A DNA stretch of 17,612 bases, from the NCBI GenBank assembly GCA_937965795.1, contig CALCMD010000065.1, positions 1-17,612 on the forward strand, read 5' to 3'. Origin of the DNA: an uncultured Lachnospiraceae bacterium (lineage in GTDB: Bacteria > Bacillota > Clostridia > Lachnospirales > Lachnospiraceae). Below the pieces are notes generated by a model. The model did not search any database. It was given only the letters and a program-made list of their open reading frames with translations, and was not told the DNA's origin. This document shows, in pieces, positions 1-7,605 of this stretch. Made by a program: the position numbers and the translations under genes. Each line of letters starts with the position of its first letter. Position 1 is the first letter of the stretch.

Positions 1-1
1 G

Positions 2-57
2 AAAAAAGCGCTGAAATTGTGAAAATGTCGTAAAATGTCGCAAAATAGGTTAAAAAA
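2..57. other. A-tracts phased at 10 bp (probable curved DNA)
   Basis: Runs of A begin at 2, 22, 32, 42 and 52, with a weaker run at 14. The spacing is almost exactly 10 bp, close to one helical turn. Units 21-30 and 31-40 are nearly identical (gAAAATGTCG, tAAAATGTCG). Phased A-tracts are known to bend DNA. The stretch lies before a terminator and about 140 bp upstream of a strong promoter. Its role is unknown. Confidence 0.5.
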
Positions 58-94
58 TATGCCCAAAGCCGAAAAAAAGCTTTGGGCATATTTT
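54..94. terminator. Intrinsic terminator, probably of an upstream gene outside the window
   Basis: A perfect 16-bp stem (54-69 pairing with 79-94, core GCCCAAAGC/GCTTTGGGC) encloses a 9-nt A-rich loop. The outer part of the stem is A/T, so each strand ends in a T-run. It could work in both directions. No coding sequence is visible upstream in the window. Confidence 0.8.
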
Positions 95-198
95 ACGAAA
101 AACAAATGAATAATCGTTAAAAAATTGTAAGTAAGTCATAGAAAGAAGAACCTGTGAAAATTTTATCTTGTAAATTATTACGAAAATATGAAGAAAGC

Positions 199-227
199 TT
201 GACACCTGATTTTTGATTCAATATAAT
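199..227 (+). promoter_or_regulatory. Consensus sigma-A promoter of the cell wall hydrolase gene
   Basis: TTGACA at 199-204, a 17-bp spacer and TATAAT at 222-227: both hexamers and the spacing match the vegetative consensus exactly. Transcription should start near 234, leaving a leader of about 40 nt before the ATG at 275. A full match suggests strong, largely unregulated vegetative transcription and argues against a sporulation-sigma promoter. Confidence 0.85.
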
Positions 228-274
228 GCAAGTACTTGGAGAGCTAAGAATTTTTGGAAAAAGGAGAGTACCAT

Positions 275-1105
275 ATGCGGTTGATACAGGCGGTTTTGGG
301 AAAGGCTTTTTGCCGGGTCAAATCGTTGGAAAAGCGTAGTTCCGCAGTGATGATCTCATGTGTTACCGTGGTGGCGATGGCGTCGCTGCTGATTTCGGGA
401 TTTTCTGACAGTGGTAAAAATAAGGTTTATGCCGTACATGCTTCCGGAACGGACCAGGACCGGGAACAGGCAGAGCCGCTATCCGGTGAGTTTCATGCAG
501 GGCTTGAAGGTATTGCAAATTCGATCAGCAGTATGGAAGAGTATTCGCAGGCAATATCCTCCGTAAATATTACAACGGAGAATGAACAGGTTCTGGTGGG
601 GACGTCGAAAGTCCGCCGTGGTGCGTTGAACAGGATTGTCATGGGGAAAGACGCGCGCCAGATTGGAGGCATCGGATATTTTGCCCAGCAGGCCGTGAGG
701 GTAAATCATATGGCGTCGGAAGATTACTATTCTTTACTTCGGATTGTAGAGGCTGAGGCTACCGGAGGAGATATAAAGAGTAAAATCCTGATTGCAAATG
801 TCGTGCTTAATCGTGTGGAGGACAGCCGTTTTCCAGATACGATCTATGACGTGGTATGGCAGAGGGACGGGGGAATCGCACAGTTTTCTCCGACCGAGGA
901 TGGAAGAATCTACACGGTGGAAATCACGGATGATACTTATGAGGCGGTAGACAGAGCTTTGGATGGGGAGGATTATTCACAGGGGGCGCTGTTTTTCATG
1001 GCGCGTTCCAGTGCGGAATCCCATAATAAAGAGTGGTTTGACGGAACGCTGCAAAGACTGTTTGAACATGGCGGACATGAATATTACACATTTTCCAACG
1101 AGTAA
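275..1105 (+). CDS. Secreted or membrane-anchored cell wall hydrolase, SleB/CwlJ family (Hydrolase_2)
   Basis: Probable peptidoglycan-cleaving enzyme acting outside the membrane. I chose the ATG at 275 because AAGGAGAG (261-268) lies just upstream; an in-frame TTG at 254 would put that site inside the gene. The product is 276 residues. A hydrophobic segment at about residues 25-43 (VMISCVTVVAMASLLISGF) is a signal peptide or anchor. A variable linker follows, then the Hydrolase_2 domain from about residue 150 to the end. That domain shows the hallmark VEAEATGG with the candidate catalytic Glu, the IANVVLNRVEDSRFP motif, a QFSP segment and a GGHEYYTF ending. The family includes the spore-cortex lytic enzymes SleB and CwlJ, but many vegetative clostridial members exist. 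The sigma-A promoter favours a vegetative wall-remodelling role. It is monocistronic, ending at a terminator just downstream. Confidence 0.85.
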   Translation: MRLIQAVLGKAFCRVKSLEKRSSAVMISCVTVVAMASLLISGFSDSGKNKVYAVHASGTDQDREQAEPLSGEFHAGLEGIANSISSMEEYSQAISSVNITTENEQVLVGTSKVRRGALNRIVMGKDARQIGGIGYFAQQAVRVNHMASEDYYSLLRIVEAEATGGDIKSKILIANVVLNRVEDSRFPDTIYDVVWQRDGGIAQFSPTEDGRIYTVEITDDTYEAVDRALDGEDYSQGALFFMARSSAESHNKEWFDGTLQRLFEHGGHEYYTFSNE

Positions 1106-1115
1106 CACCTGAAAA

Positions 1116-1172
1116 GGAAGAAAGAGAAGCAAACAGCGGATGCACAGGCTGTTTGTTTCTTTTCTTATTTTT
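1116..1172 (+). terminator. Intrinsic terminator after the cell wall hydrolase gene
   Basis: A stem pairs AGAAGCAAACAGC (1125-1137) with GCTGTTTGTTTCT (1148-1160), with one G-U pair and a 10-nt loop. It extends outward through A-rich/T-rich flanks and ends in a T-rich tract to about 1172. It lies 20 bp after the stop codon. Confidence 0.75.
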
Positions 1173-1229
1173 ATATGCCGCTGAAAGCTGCGATTCTGAA
1201 ATAGTTTCAAAAATTTTACAGGATTTTTA

Positions 1230-1257
1230 TTGATTTTATCGATTTATTATGTATAAT
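1230..1257 (+). promoter_or_regulatory. Probable sigma-A promoter of pckA
   Basis: TTGATT (1230-1235), a 16-bp spacer and TATAAT (1252-1257), with a second overlapping TATAAT at 1257-1262. The predicted leader is about 95 nt. It contains a short perfect hairpin, CCTGCG-TC-CGCAGG at 1316-1329, shortly before the ribosome binding site AGAGGT. No known riboswitch is recognised in this leader. Confidence 0.55.
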
Positions 1258-1360
1258 ATAATCTGGAAGTTTCGGAAGATGGGCTGTTCCACTTCCTTGA
1301 CAAATGATCAAAAGACCTGCGTCCGCAGGCAACTATTGAAGAAAAGAGGTAGAAAGTAAG

Positions 1361-2965
1361 ATGGCAGAAATCAATTTAAGTAAGTATGGTATCACTGGAA
1401 CCACAGAAATTGTGTACAACCCTTCTTATGAATTATTGTTTGAGGAGGAGACAAGACCTGATCTGGAAGGTTTTGAAAAAGGTCAGGAAAGCGAACTTGG
1501 CGCGGTTAATGTAATGACTGGTATCTATACGGGCCGTTCTCCAAAAGATAAGTTCATCGTAATGGATGAGAACTCAAAAGATACCGTATGGTGGACTTCT
1601 GATGAGTATAAGAATGATAACCATCCGGCTACACAGGAAGCATGGGATGCAGTAAAGGAAATCGCACTGAAAGAGCTTTCAAATAAGAGACTTTTCGTAG
1701 TGGACGCTTTCTGCGGTGCAAATAAAGATACACGTATGGCAATCCGTTTTATCGTTGAGGTAGCATGGCAGGCTCATTTTGTAAAGAACATGTTTATTCA
1801 GCCGACTGCTGAGGAGCTTGAGAACTTTGAACCGGATTTCGTTGTTTACAATGCTTCTAAGGCAAAAGTAGAAAACTATAAAGAACTTGGGCTGAACTCA
1901 GAGACGGCTGCAATGTTCAACATCACAAGCCGCGAGCAGGTTATCGTAAATACATGGTACGGCGGAGAGATGAAGAAAGGTATGTTCTCCATGATGAACT
2001 ACTATCTGCCGCTGAAGGGCATCGCTTCCATGCACTGTTCAGCAAACACAGATATGAACGGCGAGAATACGGCAATCTTCTTCGGTCTTTCCGGTACAGG
2101 AAAAACCACACTGTCCACAGACCCGAAGCGTCTCCTGATCGGTGATGATGAGCACGGCTGGGATGACAACGGCGTATTCAACTTTGAGGGCGGCTGTTAT
2201 GCAAAGGTTATTAACCTGGACAAAGAGTCTGAGCCGGATATCTACAATGCAATCAAGCGCAACGCTCTTCTTGAGAACGTAACGCTGGATGCAGAAGGAA
2301 AGATTGACTTTAATGATAAGAGCGTAACAGAGAACACTCGTGTGTCTTATCCGATTGACCATATTGAAAAGATTGTCCGTCCGGTATCTGCTGCACCGGC
2401 AGCGAAAGAAGTCATCTTCCTGTCAGCAGATGCTTTTGGCGTACTTCCTCCAGTATCTATTCTGACTCCGGAGCAGACACAGTACTATTTCCTGTCAGGA
2501 TTCACAGCAAAGCTTGCTGGTACAGAGCGTGGTATCACAGAGCCGACGCCTACCTTCTCCGCATGTTTCGGACAGGCATTTCTTGAGCTGCATCCGACAA
2601 AATATGCTGAGGAGCTGGTTAAGAAGATGGAACAGAGCGGCGCTAAGGCATATCTGGTAAATACCGGATGGAACGGCACAGGAAAGCGTATTTCTATCCG
2701 TGATACCCGTGGTATCATTGATGCGATCCTGAACGGGGATATTCTGAATGCACCGACAAAGAAGATTCCGTTCTTCAACTTTGAAGTTCCGACAGAGCTT
2801 CCGGGCGTAGACACAAACATCCTGGATCCGCGTGATACTTACGCAGATGCTGCTGAGTGGGAAGCAAAAGCAAAAGACCTCGCGCAGAGATTCACAAAGA
2901 ACTTTGCAAAATACGAAGGCAATGAGGCTGGAAAGGCTTTAGTTTCAGCAGGTCCTCAGGTATAA
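1361..2965 (+). CDS. pckA: Phosphoenolpyruvate carboxykinase (ATP)
   Basis: Cytoplasmic enzyme interconverting oxaloacetate + ATP and PEP + CO2 + ADP. It serves gluconeogenesis, or runs in the carboxylating direction in fermenters that make succinate or propionate. The protein has 534 residues; the E. coli enzyme has 540. TGRSPKDKF near residue 57 holds the substrate-binding Arg. The kinase-1a P-loop GLSGTGKTTLS lies near residues 242-252. It is followed by GDDEHGWDDNGVFNFEGGCYAK, written here by its key residues: the metal-binding Asp pair and the FEGGCYAK block. YYFLSGFTAKLAGTERG occurs further on. These mark the ATP-dependent rather than the GTP-dependent family. The start follows AGAGGT at a normal distance. 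It is a single-gene unit bounded by its own promoter and a terminator. All key motifs are intact. Confidence 0.97.
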   Translation: MAEINLSKYGITGTTEIVYNPSYELLFEEETRPDLEGFEKGQESELGAVNVMTGIYTGRSPKDKFIVMDENSKDTVWWTSDEYKNDNHPATQEAWDAVKEIALKELSNKRLFVVDAFCGANKDTRMAIRFIVEVAWQAHFVKNMFIQPTAEELENFEPDFVVYNASKAKVENYKELGLNSETAAMFNITSREQVIVNTWYGGEMKKGMFSMMNYYLPLKGIASMHCSANTDMNGENTAIFFGLSGTGKTTLSTDPKRLLIGDDEHGWDDNGVFNFEGGCYAKVINLDKESEPDIYNAIKRNALLENVTLDAEGKIDFNDKSVTENTRVSYPIDHIEKIVRPVSAAPAAKEVIFLSADAFGVLPPVSILTPEQTQYYFLSGFTAKLAGTERGITEPTPTFSACFGQAFLELHPTKYAEELVKKMEQSGAKAYLVNTGWNGTGKRISIRDTRGIIDAILNGDILNAPTKKIPFFNFEVPTELPGVDTNILDPRDTYADAAEWEAKAKDLAQRFTKNFAKYEGNEAGKALVSAGPQV

Positions 2966-2995
2966 GATAAAAATCAGGTTTTCGTTTTTCATAAG

Positions 2996-3041
2996 AAACC
3001 GCCTTTGCAGATGATCAAGTCATCTGTAGGGGCGGTTTTTG
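2996..3041 (+). terminator. Intrinsic terminator of pckA
   Basis: AAACCGCC (2996-3003) pairs with GGCGGTTT (3031-3038), and an inner stem pairs CAGATGA (3008-3014) with TCATCTG (3020-3026). The hairpin is followed by a T-run to 3040. It begins 30 bp after the stop codon. Confidence 0.9.
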
Positions 3042-3124
3042 TATGGTTCGTTCGCCGGAAGGCAAAAACTACAAAAAACTAAAAAAGTGCTAAAAATTAT
3101 GGTTATTTTATTAAAAATTTAACC

Positions 3125-3153
3125 TTGTGGACGTGGAATGCAGAAGGTATAAT
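3125..3153 (+). promoter_or_regulatory. Probable sigma-A promoter in the sensor-operon leader
   Basis: TTGTGG (3125-3130), exactly 17 bp, then TATAAT (3148-3153). Transcription would start near 3160, about 450 nt before the first coding start. That leaves room for an attenuated leader or a separate small transcript. Confidence 0.6.
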
Positions 3154-3227
3154 AACATCAGAGTTAAGAGTTCTTATCCATTGGTTTTACCGCTGACGTG
3201 GACGGAATGATACAGCATTTCGGATTA

Positions 3228-3241
3228 CGAAAGCGTTTAAC
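3228..3241. promoter_or_regulatory. Possible CcpA (cre-like) or LacI-family operator
   Basis: The 14-mer CGAAAGCGTTTAAC matches the AARCGYTW core of catabolite-responsive elements but departs from the consensus at three outer positions. It lies about 75 bp downstream of the promoter -10 box, where a bound CcpA could act as a roadblock. This is weak evidence from a single site. Confidence 0.25.
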
Positions 3242-3285
3242 ATATATTTCATAAAAGTTTCATACTTATTATCCTTTTTTGAGAT

Positions 3286-3353
3286 GGGTATTTTCTGGAT
3301 TTTTTAATCTGCAAGGGTTAAAGACAGCGTTCGGAAAATACTCTTCTTTTTTG
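3286..3353 (+). terminator. Terminator-like hairpin inside the leader (possible attenuator)
   Basis: GGTATTTTC (3287-3295) can pair with GAAAATACT (3333-3341). The right arm is followed at once by a T-rich run ending near 3352. The loop is long (about 37 nt) and not itself strongly structured. With the promoter at 3125-3153 this would give a transcript of about 190 nt. It could terminate a small RNA or act as a conditional attenuator for the operon that starts at 3609. Confidence 0.4.
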
Positions 3354-3608
3354 TGAAGTTATAAGATGCAATTTCCTGATTTGGAGAAAAATATAAAATG
3401 CTTAAAAAATATACTATTTTCACTAAAATTTTATCTAGTATAAATAAAAAATAAATGTTATTATAGCAATAAACACTAAATTAAGTGCTAAAACAGGGGG
3501 GTTAGATAGCATAATTGCGCATAGGAGCGATGCAGGGCCGCGGGTTCTTATGGACAATTTTCAAAAAATGGGATATGATAAATTTATACAAAAAGCGGGA
3601 GGGTACAG

Positions 3609-5075
3609 ATGAAAAAATATTTGCTCACTGCGTGTGGAATCCTTCTGACGGCTGCCGTGGCGGTAGCTGTGGGAGAAAGGTATCTGAGGCAGGAAAGCGT
3701 GAGGGAGGAGAAGGAGCCTCTGATTTATTATACGATCGGGAAAGAGGACGAGGATCTTCAGAAAGTGAATCAGGGTCTGAATGAACTGTTGTCCGAAAGG
3801 TATGGTTTTACCGTGGACTATCGGAAACTGGACTGGAACATTTACGGGGATAAGATTGCAGACGTTATGAACCTTCATGAAGAGCTGGATGTGGCGTTCG
3901 CTTCGAGCGTACAGCAGGGGGATTACGTGGGAAATGCCAGGAACGGGGCATGGTATCCGCTGGATGATTTTCTGCAAGGAGAAGGAAAAGCGCTTTATGA
4001 AGCGATTCCGAAGGTTCTCTGGGAAGGCGCCAGAGTGGACGGGCATATTTACGGGGTACCTACCAGTAAGGAGCTGGCGGCGGTAAATCAGTGGATGTAC
4101 CCGAAGGAACTGATTGAAAAATATGATATTGATATAGAAAGCATCACCTGTCTGGAAGATCTGGAGCCGGTTTTTGTCATGTTAAAAGAGAAGGAGCCGG
4201 AGTATACGTTATTGGAGTTAAACCAGTATTCTTACTTTTTCGGATTGCAGGGTTATGAGTATCTTCTGGACTATCAGATCCCTCTGATGATAAAGACGGA
4301 TGATGAAAATGTCAGGGTGGTGAATATTCTGGAGACAGAGGAAGGAGAGCAGACACTTCGGACACTTCGAAAATATTATCTTGCGGGATATATCAATCAG
4401 GATGCGCCGATTCGGGAGGGACAGACACTAAAAAGGGGGGAGAAGGTATTCCTGCGGCAGGCGCAGGGCGGACCTTATGCGGAGCTTGAGTGGTCAAAGC
4501 AGCGAGGTTATGAGGTGGTTGCCAGAATCATGGCGCCAGTTGTGATAAATACGGAGTCCGTGCGGGGAGCCTATATGTGCATCAGCGCTTCCTCGGATCA
4601 GCCGGAGGAGGCATGCCGTTTCTTACAGGCGGTCAATACGGATAAGGATGTGCGGAATATGCTCCAGTATGGAATTGAGGGAGAGCATTACACGCTGAAT
4701 GAGGACGGACAGGCTGTGGTTTTGAAGGATACTTATGCGGGGATTGCCTATACCCAGGGAAATTATTTTCTGCTAAACACCCGCGAGGATCAGCCGTTGG
4801 ATTTGTGGGAACAGTATAAGAAATTTAATGATGCGTCCATTCCCTCCAAAGCGCTGTATTTTGATGCGGATACGTCTCAGATTTCAGCGGAAATCGAAGC
4901 GGTCAGAAAAGTTTCGGAGAAATTTTATCCGGCAGTGATGACAGGAAGCGTGGATGTGGATGAGTATCTGCCTATGTACCGTAAGGAATTAAAGGATGCG
5001 GGAATCGAGAAAATCAGAAAGGAGCTGCAAAGACAGCTTCGACAGTGGAAAAAGAATGAGACAAAAGCAAAATAA
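3609..5075 (+). CDS. Extracytoplasmic solute-binding protein, LplA/DUF3502-type, linked to a YesM/YesN sensor
   Basis: Carbohydrate-type ABC binding protein of 488 residues. The start follows GGGAGG at 3598-3603. The N-terminus MKKYLLTACGILLTAAVAVAV is a signal or anchor. An LTAC lipobox-like motif ends at Cys9, unusually close to the start for a lipoprotein signal, so the protein may be anchored by an uncleaved helix instead. The mature part opens with IYYTIGKEDEDLQKVNQGLNE and a DYRKLDWNIYGDK segment. Both resemble the LplA/YtcQ group, whose C-terminal half is DUF3502. GAWYPLDDFL and YGVPTSKE are typical of sugar-binding lobes. No permease or ATPase gene follows. The next genes are a histidine kinase, overlapping by about 20 bp, and an AraC-type regulator. 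I infer that it presents a sugar to the kinase; the ligand cannot be read from sequence. Feeding permeases elsewhere in the genome remains possible. Confidence 0.8.
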   Translation: MKKYLLTACGILLTAAVAVAVGERYLRQESVREEKEPLIYYTIGKEDEDLQKVNQGLNELLSERYGFTVDYRKLDWNIYGDKIADVMNLHEELDVAFASSVQQGDYVGNARNGAWYPLDDFLQGEGKALYEAIPKVLWEGARVDGHIYGVPTSKELAAVNQWMYPKELIEKYDIDIESITCLEDLEPVFVMLKEKEPEYTLLELNQYSYFFGLQGYEYLLDYQIPLMIKTDDENVRVVNILETEEGEQTLRTLRKYYLAGYINQDAPIREGQTLKRGEKVFLRQAQGGPYAELEWSKQRGYEVVARIMAPVVINTESVRGAYMCISASSDQPEEACRFLQAVNTDKDVRNMLQYGIEGEHYTLNEDGQAVVLKDTYAGIAYTQGNYFLLNTREDQPLDLWEQYKKFNDASIPSKALYFDADTSQISAEIEAVRKVSEKFYPAVMTGSVDVDEYLPMYRKELKDAGIEKIRKELQRQLRQWKKNETKAK

Positions 5076-6765
5076 AAAAAGAATTTTTACATCGCTGAGG
5101 GAGATTTCCGGCGCTTCTTCTCACAGATGGCGTGGGTTTCTGAATATCCTGGCAGTTTTTATGATCTGGATGTTGTTATGCTTTGGCATTTTCATGTGGC
5201 AGGCAGACCTAATGCGGGAAAAAGCCTATAGCAGATGCGAGGATGCGCATCAGATTCTGGATACTGTCGTAAATATGTCCAGGGAGCAGACCGGAGATAT
5301 TTACAGGGAGAAGGAGCTTCTGGAGGATTTCTGGCTGTTCTGGAATCATGACGTGGAAAGTTATATGGAGCAGCGTATTCAGAACAATCATGAGCAAAGA
5401 GCAATGAAATCCTTTCCGGAGTATATGAATGTATTTATTACAGAACATCAGAACATATACAATAAAATATATTTTGTGACAAAGAAAGGCATCTATTCAC
5501 TGGAAGCAAATCCGGAGGGTGGAGGAGGAATTTACTCTTATGACGCCGCACAAAGCCAGTTTGAAAAGGACTGCCGGGACGGAGAAGGGGGATATCCGAT
5601 TTCTGTTAATGTTCAGAATATTTATCATATGAAAGAAAGCGTCGGAGAGATCATATTTCTGGTAAATGAGGAGTACTTGTTTGGCGCGTTAAAATCATCC
5701 GGGGATTCGTATGTCCTGCTGGAGCACGGGGAAATCCGGAAATACTGGGGAGATTTGAGCGAAAAGAAGCAAAGCTCCGATATTATGGCGCACTGGATGA
5801 TTTATGAATGCAGTACACACGGAAACCGCATAGAGATCGGCTTTCAGACTCTGGATGTGATACTGGAAAACTGGCCGGTATTCCTGCTTGTGACAGGTAT
5901 CTTTTTTATGGTTGCAGGGATGATGTTTTTCTGGATGCGGAGGATGACGAAGGGAAATGAAGAGTTTCTGGAAGAATTTATCCATGTTATCCAGCTTGCG
6001 AAAAAGGGAGAGTTTCAGAGGATTAAGGTGAGAAAACGAAAGGATAGTTATGCAATGCTGGCATTGGAGATCAACGATATGCTCAGCAAACTGGACGTGC
6101 ATATTAAGAAGGAGTACATTTTGAAGGGGATGCAGCAGGATGCGGAGATGAAGGCCATGCTGTATCAGATCAATCCGCATTTTCTCTATAATACGCTGGA
6201 AATTATCAAGGCGCAGGCGAACATCCAGGGAAATGTTACCGTATCGGATGCGCTGTTTGACCTCGGCAGTATGTACCGGATGCTGGTGAAGCTGGGAGAT
6301 ACGATTACGCTGAGGCAGGAAATTGAGCTGCTGACCCATTATCTGAACATTCTGGAACTGGGAAATCAGGAGAATTTTTATTATGAAATTGATGTGGAGG
6401 AAGAAATGATGGAACTGGCGACCGTAAAATTCTGGATGCAGCCTCTGGCGGAGAATTACTTTGTGCATGGTTACGGTAAGTCGAGGGAGTATAATCTGTT
6501 TTCCGTGCAGGGACAGAAAAAGGAGGATGGATACCAGCTTCTGATTATGGATAATGGAAGCGGGATGGAAACGGAGGAGATGGAAAAGCTGAATCTGGAG
6601 CTGAGTCAGCAGACCGGGATTCCAAGAAATAAAATCGGAATTCGGAATGTATGCCAGAGGCTTCGCTATTTTTATCGAAACCGGATGACCTTTCAGATGG
6701 CACAGAATGTGCCGCGAGGACTGCGGATCGAAATTTTTATTGAGAAGGATTGGGACGAGGGATAG
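5056..6765 (+). CDS. Sensor histidine kinase, YesM family
   Basis: Membrane kinase of 569 residues from the ATG at 5056, which overlaps the binding-protein gene by 20 bp. An in-frame ATG at 4996 has AAGGA eight bases upstream but would overlap by 80 bp, so the start is uncertain. TM1 is at about residues 28-48. An extracytoplasmic sensor region of about 220 residues follows, then TM2 at about 273-295 and a HAMP-like linker. The His_kinase domain (PF06580) has QINPHFLYNTLE, with the phospho-acceptor His at 375. The HATPase_c domain shows the N-box QPLAENYFVHG near 466, DNGSGM at 499 and a GIRNVCQRL block. These are YesM/LytS-class features. It is part of the binding protein-kinase-regulator operon and ends 3 bp before the regulator gene. 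It probably senses a glycan-derived ligand through the binding protein. Confidence 0.9.
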   Translation: MRQKQNKKRIFTSLREISGASSHRWRGFLNILAVFMIWMLLCFGIFMWQADLMREKAYSRCEDAHQILDTVVNMSREQTGDIYREKELLEDFWLFWNHDVESYMEQRIQNNHEQRAMKSFPEYMNVFITEHQNIYNKIYFVTKKGIYSLEANPEGGGGIYSYDAAQSQFEKDCRDGEGGYPISVNVQNIYHMKESVGEIIFLVNEEYLFGALKSSGDSYVLLEHGEIRKYWGDLSEKKQSSDIMAHWMIYECSTHGNRIEIGFQTLDVILENWPVFLLVTGIFFMVAGMMFFWMRRMTKGNEEFLEEFIHVIQLAKKGEFQRIKVRKRKDSYAMLALEINDMLSKLDVHIKKEYILKGMQQDAEMKAMLYQINPHFLYNTLEIIKAQANIQGNVTVSDALFDLGSMYRMLVKLGDTITLRQEIELLTHYLNILELGNQENFYYEIDVEEEMMELATVKFWMQPLAENYFVHGYGKSREYNLFSVQGQKKEDGYQLLIMDNGSGMETEEMEKLNLELSQQTGIPRNKIGIRNVCQRLRYFYRNRMTFQMAQNVPRGLRIEIFIEKDWDEG

Positions 6766-6768
6766 CTT

Positions 6769-7527
6769 ATGTACCGATTAATGCTGGTAGATGATGAGAA
6801 ACAGATTACGGAAGGGCTGAAATGTTTTCTGCCCTGGGAAAAATATCAGATAGAGGAAATCCGCGCGGTGAATAGCTTTGACGAAGCGCTGGATATGGGG
6901 AGAAGCTGGAGACCCCATATTGCGATCATGGACGTGTGCATTGGAAAAGAATTTGGCTATGAGCTCCAACGGGAGCTTAAGAAGGAGCTGCCGGATTTAT
7001 GCACCATTATGATAAGCGGCTACGATGAATTTATTTATGTCCGGGAAGCGATGCGTCAGGGGGTGGTAGACTATCTTCTGAAGCCGATCAACCGGGTAGA
7101 GCTTGAAAAGATTCTGGAGAGCATCATTGTGGACAGGCTTCAGGGAAGCATTTTGAAGTCCCCGGAGGATGAGGGTCTCTATGATGAAATTTTGGAAAAA
7201 AACGAGAAAGAATTCAGTAAGCTGGTGCGGAAGATTCTTAAAATCGTTTGGGAGGAGTACGGGAAGAATTTGAATCTTTCCGTGCTGGCGGATCGGCTGG
7301 AGGTCAGCAGCGGCTATCTGGGCAAGCTTTTTGCGAAAGAGACAGATATGAAGTTCTCGCAGTATCTGATGCTGTATCGGATGAAGAGGGCGAAGGAGCT
7401 TTTGATGAACACGGATTATAAGGTTTCTTATATTGCGAATAAAGTGGGTTATACGAATATGAATTATTTTTATCTGCATTTTCAGGATTGTTATGAGAAA
7501 TCGCCGTCAGAGTTCAGGGAAGATTGA
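6769..7527 (+). CDS. Response regulator, YesN family (REC + AraC-type HTH)
   Basis: Cytoplasmic regulator of 252 residues. The receiver domain covers about 1-120, with the acidic pair D8/D9, phospho-acceptor D55 (IMDVCIG), S83 and K105 (LLKPIN). After a short linker, residues about 150-250 form a two-helix-turn-helix AraC/XylS domain. It contains LSVLADRLEVSSGYLGKLFAKE, described here by its LADRL..SSGYL..LF pattern, and ends VGYTNMNYFYLHF with SPSEFRED. This is shorter than many YesN proteins, because no long middle region separates the two domains. Upstream spacing is 3 bp from the kinase gene. The TGA stop lies inside a 44-bp intergenic repeat. The likely targets are its own operon and the GH2 gene 78 bp downstream; no binding site can be proved. 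Confidence 0.92.
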   Translation: MYRLMLVDDEKQITEGLKCFLPWEKYQIEEIRAVNSFDEALDMGRSWRPHIAIMDVCIGKEFGYELQRELKKELPDLCTIMISGYDEFIYVREAMRQGVVDYLLKPINRVELEKILESIIVDRLQGSILKSPEDEGLYDEILEKNEKEFSKLVRKILKIVWEEYGKNLNLSVLADRLEVSSGYLGKLFAKETDMKFSQYLMLYRMKRAKELLMNTDYKVSYIANKVGYTNMNYFYLHFQDCYEKSPSEFRED

Positions 7528-7565
7528 GGAAGCACAAAGTGCGGAGCAATCCGTATGGCGTCTTT
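7522..7565 (+). repeat. Palindromic intergenic repeat, copy 1
   Basis: This 44-bp segment matches the reverse complement of 17380-17423 at 41 of 44 positions, differing at 7527, 7536 and 7560. It can fold with outer arms GATTG/CAATC and an inner GCAC/GTGC stem. It includes the TGA stop codon of the regulator gene and ends in TCTTT, 40 bp before the GH2 start codon. The hairpin may modulate read-through from the sensor genes into the GH2 gene, but its T-run is too distant for a good terminator. Confidence 0.8.
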
Positions 7566-7605
7566 TGATTTTAATATCATTTTTATAAGAGAAGGAGGAT
7601 AAAGA

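Larger units (their letters stand above)
3042..3608 (+). other. Long AT-rich non-coding leader before the sensor operon
   Basis: This 567-bp stretch holds no convincing gene. It contains a promoter (3125-3153), a possible catabolite-control site (3228-3241), a terminator-like hairpin (about 3286-3353), a very AT-rich block (about 3390-3480) and a near-palindrome CACTAAA/TTAAGTG (3474-3487). The layout suggests a regulated leader or a small RNA, but I recognise no known riboswitch class. Short open frames here, such as one starting at 3515 that overlaps the binding-protein gene, have no good ribosome binding site. Confidence 0.5.

Noticed and set aside
21..50. Short CRISPR-like or tandem repeat array
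   Set aside because: The 10-bp units have no spacers and only two are nearly identical; phased A-tracts explain the pattern better.
254..274. TTG start for the cell wall hydrolase
   Set aside because: The AAGGAGAG ribosome binding site would fall inside the gene; the ATG at 275 is correctly placed behind it.
3082..3494. Two AGTGCTAAAA sequences (3085-3094 and 3484-3493) resembling CIRCE half-sites for HrcA
   Set aside because: Neither has the matching TTAGCACTC arm nine bases away, and no heat-shock gene follows.
3515..3784. 89-codon open frame starting in the leader and overlapping the binding-protein gene
   Set aside because: No ribosome binding site, a composition typical of an out-of-frame reading, and more than half of it overlaps a well-supported gene in another frame.
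5695..6468. 257-codon open frame antisense to the histidine kinase gene
   Set aside because: It mirrors a well-supported kinase with intact His_kinase and HATPase motifs, has no ribosome binding site, and its His/Leu/Ile-rich composition is typical of a reverse-frame shadow.
7565..7589. Separate promoter just before the GH2 gene (TTGATT ... TATAAG)
   Set aside because: The spacing is only 13 bp and the -10 would abut the ribosome binding site, so it is unlikely to work; an upstream or regulator-dependent promoter is more plausible.
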